A DNA stretch of 64,000 nt. It comes from Salminus brasiliensis (lineage: Eukaryota; Chordata; Actinopteri; Characiformes; Bryconidae). Below the pieces are notes generated by a model, which saw nothing but the letters and a program-made list of their open reading frames with translations, had not been told where the DNA came from and made no database searches. This document shows, in pieces, positions 48,199 to 58,600 of the stretch (its first letter is position 1; every line of letters starts with the position of its first letter). The DNA lies in NCBI RefSeq assembly GCF_030463535.1, contig NC_132881.1, positions 40,707,973 through 40,771,972 of the forward strand, in the 5' to 3' direction. Made by a program: the position numbers and the translations under genes.

Positions 48199-48654
48199 AC
48201 CTCAGACAGTGATGTATTATTAAAATGCTCTCTCCTTTCCTTTGCTGAAGGTCAATAATTTAGTAAAAAAAAATCCTAATTTTTATTTTTATATTAATTG
48301 CTTTTTAAGTCAAGAGAAAGAGATAAAGCTCGAGAGAGAGAGAAAGAGAGAGACAGAGAGAGAGAGAAAGCATGTGAAGGAGAAAGCACAACGTGCCAGA
48401 GAACAGCTTCTCTGTACAGTCTGGAGGGTCCGGGGGGTCTGGAGATAGCATGCTTGCTTTCTGTTGGCTTGTCATTCCAGCCATGCCCAACCAGGCTGTG
48501 GGAGGCACTGCACTGAGAGTGTATGTGTGTGCATGGGGGTGGTGTTCACTCTCTTGGCTGAATGGACTGCGCCATGCAGGTGCTGCAGGAGAGGGCAGAG
48601 GGGGGGAAAGAGGGAGGGGGTCGCCCAGTGACCGGTCGAATTGCAGTAGCTCAC

Positions 48655-48759
48655 CATCCGGAGGCACCCCCACAGGCTGCTGGTCCATGGTGGGAACAAA
48701 GACAGGGGGGTAACTGTCCCACAGAGGCATAGAGGGGTTTACATAGTCCTGTTCTTCTT
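48655..48759 (-). CDS. npnt: nephronectin probable cassette exon: acidic/Pro-rich insert
   Basis: This 105-bp exon is symmetric (phase 1-1) and encodes residues 32-66. It begins Glu-Glu-Glu-Gln-Asp and continues MPLWDSYPPVFVPTMDQQP before ending VPPD. It has no cysteine, so it is a flexible spacer between EGF-like 1 and EGF-like 2. Mammalian nephronectin has, from memory, a splice variant with an insert of about 30 residues at this same junction that also starts Glu-Glu and is proline-rich. The acceptor AG is at 48761-48760 after a CU-rich tract and a CUAAU branch-point-like site. The donor GTGAGC starts at 48654. The acceptor is a NAGNAGNAG tandem, so products shorter by one or two residues are possible. 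The open frame runs past the donor, so the exon boundary rests on splice-site quality, phase and analogy. Skipping keeps the frame. Whether it is spliced in, and in which tissue, cannot be told from DNA. Confidence 0.75.
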
Positions 48760-48799
48760 CTTAAACATTAGAGGGAGAGAAAAAAAGAACATGGGGATG

Positions 48800-48823
48800 G
48801 GAGAGAGAGAGTGAGTGAGTGAG

Positions 48824-48872
<49 letters not shown>
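48800..48872. repeat. GA microsatellite upstream of the cassette exon
   Basis: About 72 bp of GA words (with GTGA near the start) on the plus strand. In the transcript it is a CU tract ending about 40 nt before the cassette exon acceptor. Confidence 0.95.
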
Positions 48873-48876
<4 letters not shown>

Positions 48877-48978
48877 CATATAACACACACACACATTCTT
48901 GAAAGTAGAAGAACAGGTTCTTTGGAGTGGTGCCACAGAAGAACCTTTTAGATGGTTGGATGCTTCTTTATGGAACCA

Positions 48979-49487
48979 TACACTACATGTCCAAATGTTT
49001 GTGGACACCCCTGCTAATGAATGCATTCAGCTACTTTAAGTGGCACCCACTGCAGACAGAGATGTGTACATGCACACATATAGCATTGTCTAGTCCCTGA
49101 TGAAGCTTCTGGCACAATGCCATATGGAGGCATGGGCTAGAGGGGTATAAAGGCCCCAAGCTTTAAGCTGTGAACCAGTGGAACTGTGTGCTCTGGAATG
49201 ATGGTGTGTGTGTGTGCTCCATCCAGCACTTTTGGGATGAGTTGTTTATGAGTTGGGATGAGGAAGGCAGATATCTTCCAACTTCTTGACCTCTCTAATG
49301 CTCTTGTCGCTAAATGCTGTGAAATCCTCCCAGCAATGCTTAAAAATAATCTAGTAGAAAGCCTCCTTCCCTGGACAGTAGAGACAGTTACTCCAACAAA
49401 AGCAGGATAAGACCTTTAAAAATACCCTTGATTTCAGAAGAAACAATAAATGAGCAGGTGTCCCAATACTTTTGTCCATATAGTGTA
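48979..49487. mobile_element. Tc1/mariner-type MITE, best-preserved copy
   Basis: About 509 bp, bounded by TACACTACATGTCCAAATG and TTTTGTCCATATAGTGTA, which form imperfect inverted repeats of about 30 bp with TA at both outer edges. TA target duplication is the hallmark of Tc1/mariner elements. There is no open frame of note. At least six related copies occur in the window. Confidence 0.8.
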
Positions 49488-50369
49488 TTTTGAAAATGGC
49501 ATTAAAACCTTCTTACACTTTGCAGATCATGTACAGGTTCTATACCAAAGACATATCTTCCCAAACAACCGTGTTGTCCAAGCCAAGAACCTTTAAAGAA
49601 CCTTCATTTTCGAGAGTCCCATTATATAAAGTAAATGAACACATCCAGCAGATTACACACCGTTAACCAGTCCACATTCTTGCTGGGGAAAAGAGTGACA
49701 TTATGCAGTAAGAGGATTACGCTTGTGTGAGTCTGAGTCACATTCCTGTAGAGACAGAATGGTGTCTGGGTGAGATCTGGCGCGTCTCTCAGCCTCCATC
49801 TGCTTCCCCGGAACAAAAGCAGGCAGGGCTTTGGTGTCACGATGTGGAAGAGAGTCACGCCCAAAAACGTCCGGATCACTCTGCTCTGTGCCAGTAAACA
49901 GCCTTTATTGTTAGCGACAAAAGGGGGATATCGGACATTAAAATGCTTGGAAGGGTTTGAAGGCTTTCCCTGTCTGAAGCCTTCATAGCATCAGGCTCTT
50001 TTTAAACAGCTGTGCCACTTCTATCCCGGTCAGCACTCCTAAATGCTCAGCCCAGTGACAGTGACATGTCCTTCATGTCCTCAGTTACTGTGTGATTTGG
50101 GATCTCCGCGGGTTGATCAGAGGACAAAGCGGCAGAGAACTGTACATTCAGCTTTCAAAAGATCACAGGCGGTGCAATGACGAGCGTCCCCAGCATTTAC
50201 GGTCCCAGAGGTCTCTGTGCATCCCTCACTCTCTTAAAGCACCTCTCCTCAGTTAAGTAGCAATGCTTAAAGTTACATTCTGGCATTAAAGTGACATTCT
50301 GACATTCTTAAAAGTCCCCCTCCTGCCACTGATATCAATGATGGACATTTACATGTGTGGAAAGCTCTC

Positions 50370-50484
50370 TCTTGCTCTCTCTGGGTGGATGAGATGGTCC
50401 CCCACTCCATCGCTGGTAGCATTGGTGGATATTAGTGTACTAGCTAGTCTGTGGAAACTGGAATTGACCAAAATTGGGAAGAAT
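50370..50484 (-). repeat. dispersed repeat family B, inverted fragment
   Basis: The segment TTGCTCTCTCTGGGTGGATG, then TCCATCGCTGGTAGCATTGG and AAAATTGGGAAGAA, parallels 53684-53890 in decayed form. Confidence 0.5.
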
Positions 50485-50894
50485 ATAAATACTATAGGGA
50501 TTTCTACATGATATATATATATATATTGATATATAATGATATATAATGTGTGTGATATATAATGATATATAATGTGTGTATGTGTATAGAGAGAGACAGA
50601 GATTTATAAATATATATGATAAGTGAATTTACATGGAGAATATGTTACTTTTGAATTTTGTAAATCATTACATTCCTAGTGCTCAGGTGTAACCACCAAT
50701 AGGACTCACTCAGTTATGTTGATTTTGAACCAGATGGAGGAAAATCTACTTGCTGCTTCAGCTCACATCCAGCTTTCTTGAACAGCTCACGGCAAACCTT
50801 GGCTTAGCACACTGTCAGTCTGTCAGGTTAGCACTGATTACACAGAATACATATATTATACTTTAGGAAAACACGTTTTGAGGCTAGCATGAAA

Positions 50895-51880
50895 GTTCAC
50901 CACACAGAAGTTTTGGGATTCTGTTTCGTGATGAAACAAAACTGAAACTTTTCAGGCCTGTGGATCAGCAGTGTGACTGAATGAAGCATACGCTGAAACA
51001 AAGACCTTGGCTACAGAGAAACATGGTAGTGACTCTGTGATGCTCTGCTTTGCTACCTCTGTCCCTGGAAACCTAGAAATTGGAAATCCTAGGAGAAAGT
51101 GGCATGTCTTTTGTTAGAAGGCTGAGCTTGGCGTCATTGGACCTTCCAACGGGACAATGATCCTAAGTCCATCAAGGCTTGGTTTAAGAAGAAGTCCTGG
51201 AAGATTCTGGAGTGGTTGTCACAGTCGCCTGACTTTAACCCCACAGAAAATCATTTGATAAAGGCAGTTGCAGCAGCAAACCCAAGAATATTAGTGAACT
51301 GGAGGCCCCTGCCCATGTGGAATTGGCTAAGACTCCTCAGGAACACTGCCAGAACTTGGTGTCTGGCTATGCATTATGTTTGCAGCAGGTCCTAATAGTA
51401 AAGGGGTGCTCTTTTAAGCACTAAAGGTGCTTGTCAAGATGGGTTGTAATAATTCTGAGACTGCAGAGGTCATTAAAAGTGTATTTGTATTGTGGTTGGT
51501 GTGGCGCAACAGATAACACCACTACCGGCCAGTAAGCTACCACACCATGTGAAAGACTAGGGTTCGATTCCTGGTCTGGGTGACTGTGCTCCACTACACC
51601 AATAAGAGTCCTTAGGCAAGACTCCTAACACTACATTGGCCCACCTCTGTAATACAAGTAACCTTGTAAGTTGCTCTGGATAAGAGCGTCAGCTAAATGC
51701 CACAAATATAAATGTAAATGTATTGAATGTGGAGAAAGCACTTCTCACATTCATTAGTAATAAGCTTTTATTCTCACAATTTTTTTATCTTGTTTGACTG
51801 TTTTTTTGCAAACAGCTAAAGCTTTGTACATTTTGCTATTAAACCTCATGAGGGTAGAAACATTTTGAGTGCAACTGTAG
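50895..51880 (+). mobile_element. decayed Tc1-like transposon, interrupted by a SINE
   Basis: Recognisable Tc1-type words include GGACAATGATCCTAAGTCCA, which corresponds to the QNDPKS region, and TTGTCACAGTCGCCTGACTT, the SPDL/NP region. The right end ATTTTGAGTGCAACTGTA resembles Tc1 termini. Frames are broken throughout. A SINE is inserted at 51493-51718. Confidence 0.7.
51493..51718 (+). repeat. tRNA-derived SINE, family 1, nested insertion
   Basis: It has a tRNA-like head with GTGTGGCGCAACAGATAACA (A box) and AGGGTTCGATTCCTGG (B box), then a body ending GTTGCTCTGGATAAGAGCGT and a short AT-rich tail. It is flanked by a 7-bp direct repeat, TGTATTG, at 51486-51492 and 51719-51725. It lies inside the Tc1 relic and is therefore younger. 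It is not a tRNA gene. Confidence 0.85.
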
Positions 51881-53117
51881 GCAATACTAAGAAACTGTGA
51901 AGCTTTAGCATTTCTCTAAATACAGTCAGTGGGATACCAAGAGTCCTGGAGTGTTGTAAAGCGTCGAATGGTCAGGTCAGGGCAAACAATTTTGGAGACT
52001 AAAGATCTAATTCTCTGCAGTTTTATCCTTTGATCAGCTGTGGGGATGCTAAACCACACAACAACAGAGGACATCAAGGACAGCTCTAAGAACTCAGCCT
52101 AAGACCATTCAGCTGCTTAATAGTTCCTTATCCATCCATCAGAGCCTGAGGAAGAACGGCAAATCAAATAACCTTTGAAAAGTTAATACTTCAGGCTGTA
52201 TGTTTTTGTGCTGTTATGATTACTGTTTATTTTTGAGGTTGATAATGCTGATTTAGTCCCAGTTTGTATCTTTTATAAATGTACTGAAAACTTCACATAT
52301 CAGCATTTCCCATTTTGGTGCATCCTTTGGTTTTCATATGCTTTTTGATATTAGAGGCATCTCATGTGATGTCCAATGTTTATGTGTTTTTTACAAGCTT
52401 CTGTTATGGACACCCTGAGGAAAATCCCTAACAACTACGGAAGCATGGCAATAAATACTGACGGAAAGTGTTTGGAATGGTTTGAAGGGTTTCTGTCTTT
52501 GAAGCCTTTGTAGCTCGAGGCTCTTTTAACTCATCTGTGCTGCTTATATCCTGGTCAGCATGACTAAACGCTCGGCCCAGTGGCATGAGAGAGGCGTCCT
52601 TGATGGGGCAGCAGGGGGGGAGCGCATTGCGGTGTAATTGAACAATGCGTCCGTGTTAGGGCTAATTATATGATGACACGTAAAGTATGCTCTGTAATCC
52701 ACTCAGCTCTGTTATCCTTTCAACTTATAAATATCACAAGCAAGCAGACGGCCAGTGCCCGTGCCCGGTTTCCACCAAACACTGTTGTCCCACGTGCAGA
52801 GCTTACGTGAAAATGAAACAGCCTGATAATAGAGCCAGGCGCTTGTTGATTTTAAAATTGGACACCCATTTGTCAGCCAGGGCTGGAGCCAGAGTGATTC
52901 CATATCTGAGCTGATGATCTCAGAATAGAAGCACTCAGAGACAAGAATAGGATACACAGCACCAGCTGTTAGTATACAAAGAACTTCTTTTGATCAAGGC
53001 TCTGTTCCACAGGTTCTGTAATAGGAGACACCATTGCAACAAGTTAGTTGGTGAATTTTCCTCACTCCAAGATATTCCACGACTAACAGACCCCAGATGC
53101 CAAGGTGGCTGCCAACT

Positions 53118-53200
53118 GTCCCGGGTGGGTGTGTTCACTATTCACTAGTGTGAGTGTGTATATGTGTTCACTGATGGGCAAAATGTGGAGGTTAAATTCT
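53118..53200 (+). repeat. SINE family 2 body fragment
   Basis: The segment CCCGGGTGGGTGTGTTCACT, then ACTAGTGTGAGTGTGTATAT, then TGATGGGCAAAATGTGGAGG resembles the 3' body of the SINE at 4864-5112. The tRNA head is missing. Confidence 0.45.
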
Positions 53201-53383
53201 GTCAGACTGCTGTGCAATGGCTATGAAGCTGTGATCTTCCCCCGTTGTTCGGTCACATTAATTAAGTTACTTTGGGCTGTGTTGAACTGGAGGGGAGGAA
53301 GGAGAACTTGCCCTGTTGTGAAAACAATTTATACCGCTTCACAAAGAAAGCCATGCTCAGTGGTCATGTGGTTGGTCAGCCAT

Positions 53384-53611
53384 GTGGTTGGTGTGGCGCA
53401 ACAGATAACACCACTACCTGCCACTGAGCTACCACACCATGTGGGAGACTGCGGTTCGATTCCCGGTCTGGGTAACTGTGCTGCGCTACACCAATAAGAG
53501 TCCTTGGGCAAGACTCCTAACACTACACTGGCCCACCTCTGTAATACGAGTAACCTTGTAAGTCGCTCTGATAAAAGCGTCTGCTAAATGCAATAAATGT
53601 ATATGTAAATG
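53384..53611 (+). repeat. tRNA-derived SINE, family 1, second copy
   Basis: It is nearly collinear with 51493-51718: GTGTGGCGCAACAGATAACA, GCGGTTCGATTCCCGGTCTG, CACCAATAAGAGTCCTTGGG and AAGTCGCTCTGATAAAAGCG. A clean target duplication is not obvious. Confidence 0.82.
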
Positions 53612-53683
53612 ATGTGCTACCAGTATGGTTTGGGGGTTGGCTTTGCCATCAGTTGCAGGAGTCAGGAAGAGCACAGTTGGATG

Positions 53684-53890
53684 TGCTCTCTCCGGGTGGA
53701 TAGATGGCGCTCTCTCCCCTCATTGCTCTTAAGCAATGTTGGATGGCAGCTGATGCAATGAGCTTGTTGGCTGCCCAGAGATGCAGCATCAGCAGCATGT
53801 GTCAAATGAGATGTTTTAAATATGCACAGTTAATTGGCAGTTAATTGGCAGTACCAAATTGGGAGAAAAAACATTTGACAAAATCTAAAT
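53684..53890 (-). repeat. dispersed repeat family B, inverted copy
   Basis: The plus strand reads CTCTCTCCGGGTGGATAGAT, GGCGCTCTCTCCCCTCATTG and ACCAAATTGGGAGAAAAAAC, which is the reverse complement of the family B order. It starts about 70 bp after a SINE. Confidence 0.6.
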
Positions 53891-54834
53891 AAATAAAAAA
53901 TAAAAAAGGAAAGCCATGCTGAGATAAGCCTACTGAACAGCATAAGTGCAGCTTTCTTGATGTCAAAAGCCCTTCAGAACAGCTGGAAATGATATCTCAT
54001 TGCTAGTGTGAAAAGAGGTTAAATAATCTTCTAATATTCTTACAACAAATCTGAAAATGTGAAATATTAGATATTTAGAGCAGACTTAGGATTTTGTTTG
54101 CAGTGTTGTTCTCAGGCAAGGCTGATAATACATTCTTGACACAGAGCAGGCACAGCAGGTGCGCAAATTCTCATTTACGAAGTCCCCTACAGAAAATAAT
54201 CATCTTATTAAAATGATTCGATCCGTGCTGAGTGAAGTGCAGCCCGGTGCCATCTCAGTGCTAAATGGATTAGTGCCTTAATGAGTTTATTTGTTCTGGG
54301 CGAAGACACCCATCTGCCTTAAATCAGCAGCATGACAGTGATGCTACAGTGATGAGCAACTCTGGGCAATCTACATAAAATGGAGATCAAGAGAGGTTAA
54401 TGCTAATGATGCTATAATTGGAATCCAGTTTAAAAGCCAGATCTGTGAGACTGATTAGGCTGCAGCATTGAGTAATGTTCGAGTGTTTGAACGGGACGAG
54501 TATACAGCCTTGAGGCACGCCCTTCTTGAAATGCAGTGCATGGCACTCGGCGAGCGTTCCTTGATGCTGATGGACTTGAGTAACAACTGCATTGTTATCT
54601 GTTTGGCACATACATCTTGCATATTTCTTATGGCCATAAATTCAAATTTAATATCCTCTGAATAATCACATTGTTCTCAGCGCCTGTTCACATTACACAC
54701 ACTGTCACTTCTCTCTGTCTTATTCATCCACCTGCTTGAGGGCTGTTCCTTTGACTGTACATGTCCGCTGTGAACAGGGGTGTTTGATTAGCGTATATTT
54801 ACTCTCACCAAGCGATGTATTATGAGAACCAATT

Positions 54835-55775
54835 GTGTGGCAGCAGTGCAATGCATGGATTCGTGCATGCATGGGCCAGCAGCTTCAGATAATGTACACA
54901 TCAGCCATCAGAACAGTGAACAAATTAGATCTTGGTGACTTTGAGCGTGGCATGATTGTTGGTGCCAGAACGGCTAGAACTGCTAAACTCCTGGGATTTT
55001 CAGCACAACAGTCTCTAGAGTCTCAAAATGTACTCAAAATGGTGTAAAGAATAAAAAATAAAACAGCTGGAAGAGCTGTGTTCACGACAGAGGTCAATGG
55101 AGAAAGGCTATGGTAACCTAAATAACCACTTTGGTAAGAACTGTGGTGAGCAGCAGAGCATCTCAGTATGCACAACACTTCAAACCTTAAGGTAGATGTG
55201 CCATACCAGCAGTAGACCACATCAGGTTTCTCTGCTGTCAGCCAAGAACAGAAAGCTGAGTCTGCAGTGCTGAGGAACGAGCTCCCCAAAACTGGACAGA
55301 GGTACTCAGAGGTCAGAATTTGGCAACAGCAGCATGAATCCAAGGACCCAACCTGTTAGTGGCTAGTGGATGTGGTGTAATGATGTAGAAAAACTTGATT
55401 AGGGCACTGTTGCTGACCATGTGCATCCCTTCATGGCCACAATTTATCATCTTGTAACAGCTAGCTCCAGCATAATGAAGCAACATGTTACAAAGCAAAA
55501 GTCATCTCAAACTGGTTTCAAGAACACAGCCGAGGGTTCAGTGATCTTCAGGGGCCCTCTCAGTCACTGGATTTGAATCCTATAGAACCCTTTTGGGATG
55601 TGGTAGAATTTGGGATAAGGGAAATCGCAGTATGAAGATGCATCTGAAAAATCTGCATGGCAACATGGACCAGCATTTCAAACACCCTGTGGATTCCCTA
55701 CCAGGAGAAATTGGGGCGGTATTGAGGAGCACTAGGTACAGTCATCTTAATAAAGTGCTCAGTGAGTGTGTATGT
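54835..55775 (+). mobile_element. decayed Tc1-like transposon, second family
   Basis: The sequence TTTGAGCGTGGCATGATTGT, then GGTGCCAGAACGGCTAGAAC, GAACAGAAAGCTGAGTCTGC, TTTGGGATGTGGTAGAATTT and the end TCTTAATAAAGTGCTCAGTG follow a teleost Tc1-like transposase family in order (DFERGMIVGARTART region at the start). The frame is broken many times. Plus orientation. Confidence 0.75.
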
Positions 55776-56704
55776 ATGCACATATACTTTCATCAAAGAG
55801 ACACAAGAATGAACATGAAGTGCGAACATCCAACCGTGCGCTCCCTTTTTTTGGGTTGCATCGCTCATTATTAAATAAACAAATAAATAAAAAATTCTGA
55901 AATATGACAGGATTCACATCAAAGGCTTACTCATTCAAAGCTTTAACGCAGCACCAAGCTTGGCTGTTTATAAATCGCTTCATTTGCTCTTTCAAGGTTA
56001 GCTTCTGTCAAAAAGGCCGGAACGAAATGAGATTTTAATATGCAGCCAAGCATCCATTCTAAACAGTGGTTGTCAAAGCCACAACTGTACAAGACAAACG
56101 AGGAGGACTGTGAGCTACTCACTGTACCTTTCCTCGTTTCCTCTTTTCCGCATATCCACCTTGGCCTTGCAAGTGTAATTACACTGACTGTAACTTGTCC
56201 GTTACAGCAAGGTAATCATTTTCTCCACTCAAAGCTTAATACAGTGGTCACAACAAACTGCCACATAACTACACTGACCATAAATATTTCAGGGGCACCT
56301 TAGTTTCATTTCTAGTGTTACATCTCAAGGCTTACTATTCAGCAACTCTATATGATATCATGTACAATTCCAAATATGTCACTGGTGATTAATTCAGAGA
56401 CTCATAATAATTTGTATACAGAATCATTGGTGTGAAGCATGTCCATATTTAAATGAATAAGCATCTGGAATTGGAGCTTTCAGTGTGCAGCAAGTGCCAC
56501 GCTGGCTTTTGTTTGATCTGCTGAAACCCAATCCCCTCCTTGCCTATTGAGGCCACCTTCACCACAATACAAGCTTGGTTTTCCCATCTGTTCCTCGTTA
56601 ACAGACATGTTTGGGTGTATTTAAGCTGTATTCCCCCTCCTCGCCTAAATTGGGGTACATCCTAATCGTCTACAAATTAGTCATGTTAATAGCATACTTG
56701 GTAT

Positions 56705-57007
56705 TTCTTACTCCTAAGTTCCCCCTTCAGTTAAAAACTGTATTTCATGCTTTGAACCACACTTAAAGGACATGCTTTACACGTGCATTTCTGGACAAGC
56801 TAAGAGATACAGAACAGTCACTGAAAGTGAAAAGAGCATGTGGACTGACATGATAAATAAGCCCAGATAAGCTGCATTTTGAGGCAGCTACGTTGTAAAA
56901 GTCTGTTCCAAGGTAAAGGACCCTTTGGATATAGCCTGGAAATGCAGCCCATGTTCAGAGGGATTTGGAGGATGCAACTGATGTATCCTTCCCAGCCCTC
57001 AGCTACC

Positions 57008-57077
<70 letters not shown>

Positions 57078-57345
57078 AAAACAAAGCCTCCAGATCAGAG
57101 TTCTCTTAAAATTGTAGTTTGTATAATTCTAATTCATTTTCATGAGAAAATAAAAAATACCTGTGTCTTTCCTTCCATAACTGCAAGAGGCTGTTCTATT
57201 TGTGTGACCAACAGGCTACTAAGAGTTTTCATAGGATGCTCTTCCCAGCTGCAAGTCAGCGGAGCATCAACTTGATTATGATGCTGTTTTTATTGTATTA
57301 TTTTATTATTTTAAAGATAAATTGCTACATAATGTTGCTATAAGC
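56705..57345 (+). repeat. dispersed repeat family E copy interrupted by other sequence
   Basis: The left part (GCATTTCTGGACAAGCTAAG, AGAGATACAGAACAG) and the right part (CAGCGGAGCATCAACTTG, TTGCTACATAATGTTGC) match 1243-1628 and 16082-16381. The middle holds an AT microsatellite and unrelated sequence. Confidence 0.55.
57010..57074. repeat. AT microsatellite
   Basis: A perfect AT run of about 65 bp, the longest dinucleotide AT run in the window. It sits in the interrupted family E copy. Confidence 0.97.
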
Positions 57346-57951
57346 TGCATTTGCCCTCCTCGCCTACAGAGGACACCTTCACTACAATATTAGATTGGTT
57401 CTTTTACCTCTTCCTCATCAGCAGCCGTGTTTTGGAGTATTTAAGTTTGGCATTTTTAGTTGAATCTTGTTTGGTCTTGCGAAGTAATACTCTCCTTGTG
57501 TGGATTTCCTGTCCTGTCCTGTCCTGACCTTGCCTGTTCATGACACTGTTACTAAATCGTGTTCAATAAACCTGCACCTGACTCTTAACCATTGTAGTGG
57601 AGATCTTCCTGACAGCTTTACTGCTGGATACACAGCTGATAGTTCCTGAGTGAGCCTGTACACATTCAGAGCACACTTCACCTCACTGTAAACACTGTAA
57701 CAGCTGTTATTGATTTTAGGTCTGTCAGATTTAACACAAATGAACAGCCCATACTAACAAGTTAAAGCTTTTTCCAAACTTCCAAACCATCTGTAGTTCA
57801 AGACTAAATTACACCACCTGCTCAGAGGCTCTGAAACTCAAATATAATGTATAAATGCTGCGCACTGCTTGTGGGGGACCTGTGGATAATTACATTAGCA
57901 GCAGGCTAACCAGCAGTGATTGATTACTTTGTCTATTTTGACATCCAAGCA

Positions 57952-58466
57952 TGTAGTATCCAGAGTGTAGTATGTGTATGTATCTACTCCACCCAGCGCG
58001 TAGTGTGTGTATGTATCTACTCCATCCAGAGTGTGGTATGTGTATGTATCTATTCCATCCAGAGTGTAGTATGTGTATCTACTCCATCCAGAATGTAGTA
58101 TGTGTATCTACTCCATCCAGAATGTAGTATATGTATCTACTCCATCCAGAGTGTAGTATATGTGTCTACTCCACCCAGAGTGTAGTACGTGTATGTATCT
58201 ACTCCACCCAGAGTGCAGTATATGGATCTACTACTCCATCCATAATGTAGTATGTGTATGAATCTATTCCATCCAGAGTGTAGTATGTGTATGTATCTAC
58301 TCCACCCAGAGTGTAGTATGTGTATGTATCTACTCCACCCAAAGTGTAGTATATGTATCTACTCCATCCAGAATGTAGTATATGTATGTATCAACAACAT
58401 ATATAGTAAATGTATCTGGTACACCCAGATTGTAGTGTATGTGTCTGCTACATCCAGTGTGAATCT
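57952..58466 (+). repeat. minisatellite, unit about 27-36 bp
   Basis: Roughly 15 tandem units are built from TCCATCCAGAGTGTAGTATG, then TGTATGTATCTAC. Length varies through loss or gain of an internal GTAT word, and a few point changes occur (CACCCAGAG, ATCCAGAAT). The array is intronic. Confidence 0.9.
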
Positions 58467-58552
58467 GGGTATCCATGCTGACTTTTGTATTTGGCAGTAT
58501 CTAAGCTTAAAGATATCTTTGGACTCTATGTTGGACAGGTATTGTTTCTGAT

Positions 58553-58600
58553 TGAAGTTGCTCTGGATAAGAGTATCATCTAAATGTTGTAAATATAAGT
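58553..58600 (+). repeat. SINE family 1 tail fragment
   Basis: The segment GTTGCTCTGGATAAGAGTAT, then CATCTAAATG, then TTGTAAATATAA is the conserved 3' end of the family 1 SINE. It directly follows the minisatellite region. Confidence 0.5.

Larger units (their letters stand above)
42698..48654 (-). other. npnt: npnt intron between the cassette and EGF2 exons
   Basis: This is a 6.0-kb intron with GT-AG ends. It holds a GA run at the EGF2 acceptor (42711-42780), AAAGAACC-type repeats (43640-44060), a G run (44853-44889), a degenerate minisatellite (46240-46730), a GT run (47734-47767) and a long GA-rich tract (47774-48198). No coding exon was identified. Confidence 0.85.

Noticed and set aside
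47696..48200. Leu/Ser-repeat open frames on the minus strand
   Set aside because: They are translations of a GA/CT simple-sequence tract. A dinucleotide-like repeat keeps frames open without selection.
48305..48730. 141-codon minus open frame taken as a whole gene
   Set aside because: Only its first part belongs to an exon, ending at the donor at 48654. The remainder runs into intron and simple repeat.
51493..51580. tRNA gene
   Set aside because: Same reason: the tRNA-like head belongs to a dispersed SINE with a second copy at 53384 and a target-site duplication.
52687..52914. Cys-containing 75-codon plus frame as an extra EGF-like exon
   Set aside because: It is on the wrong strand, its cysteine spacing does not fit EGF, and it has no compatible splice sites.
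57952..58466. CRISPR-like array
   Set aside because: Units are contiguous tandem repeats with no unique spacers, in a vertebrate intron.
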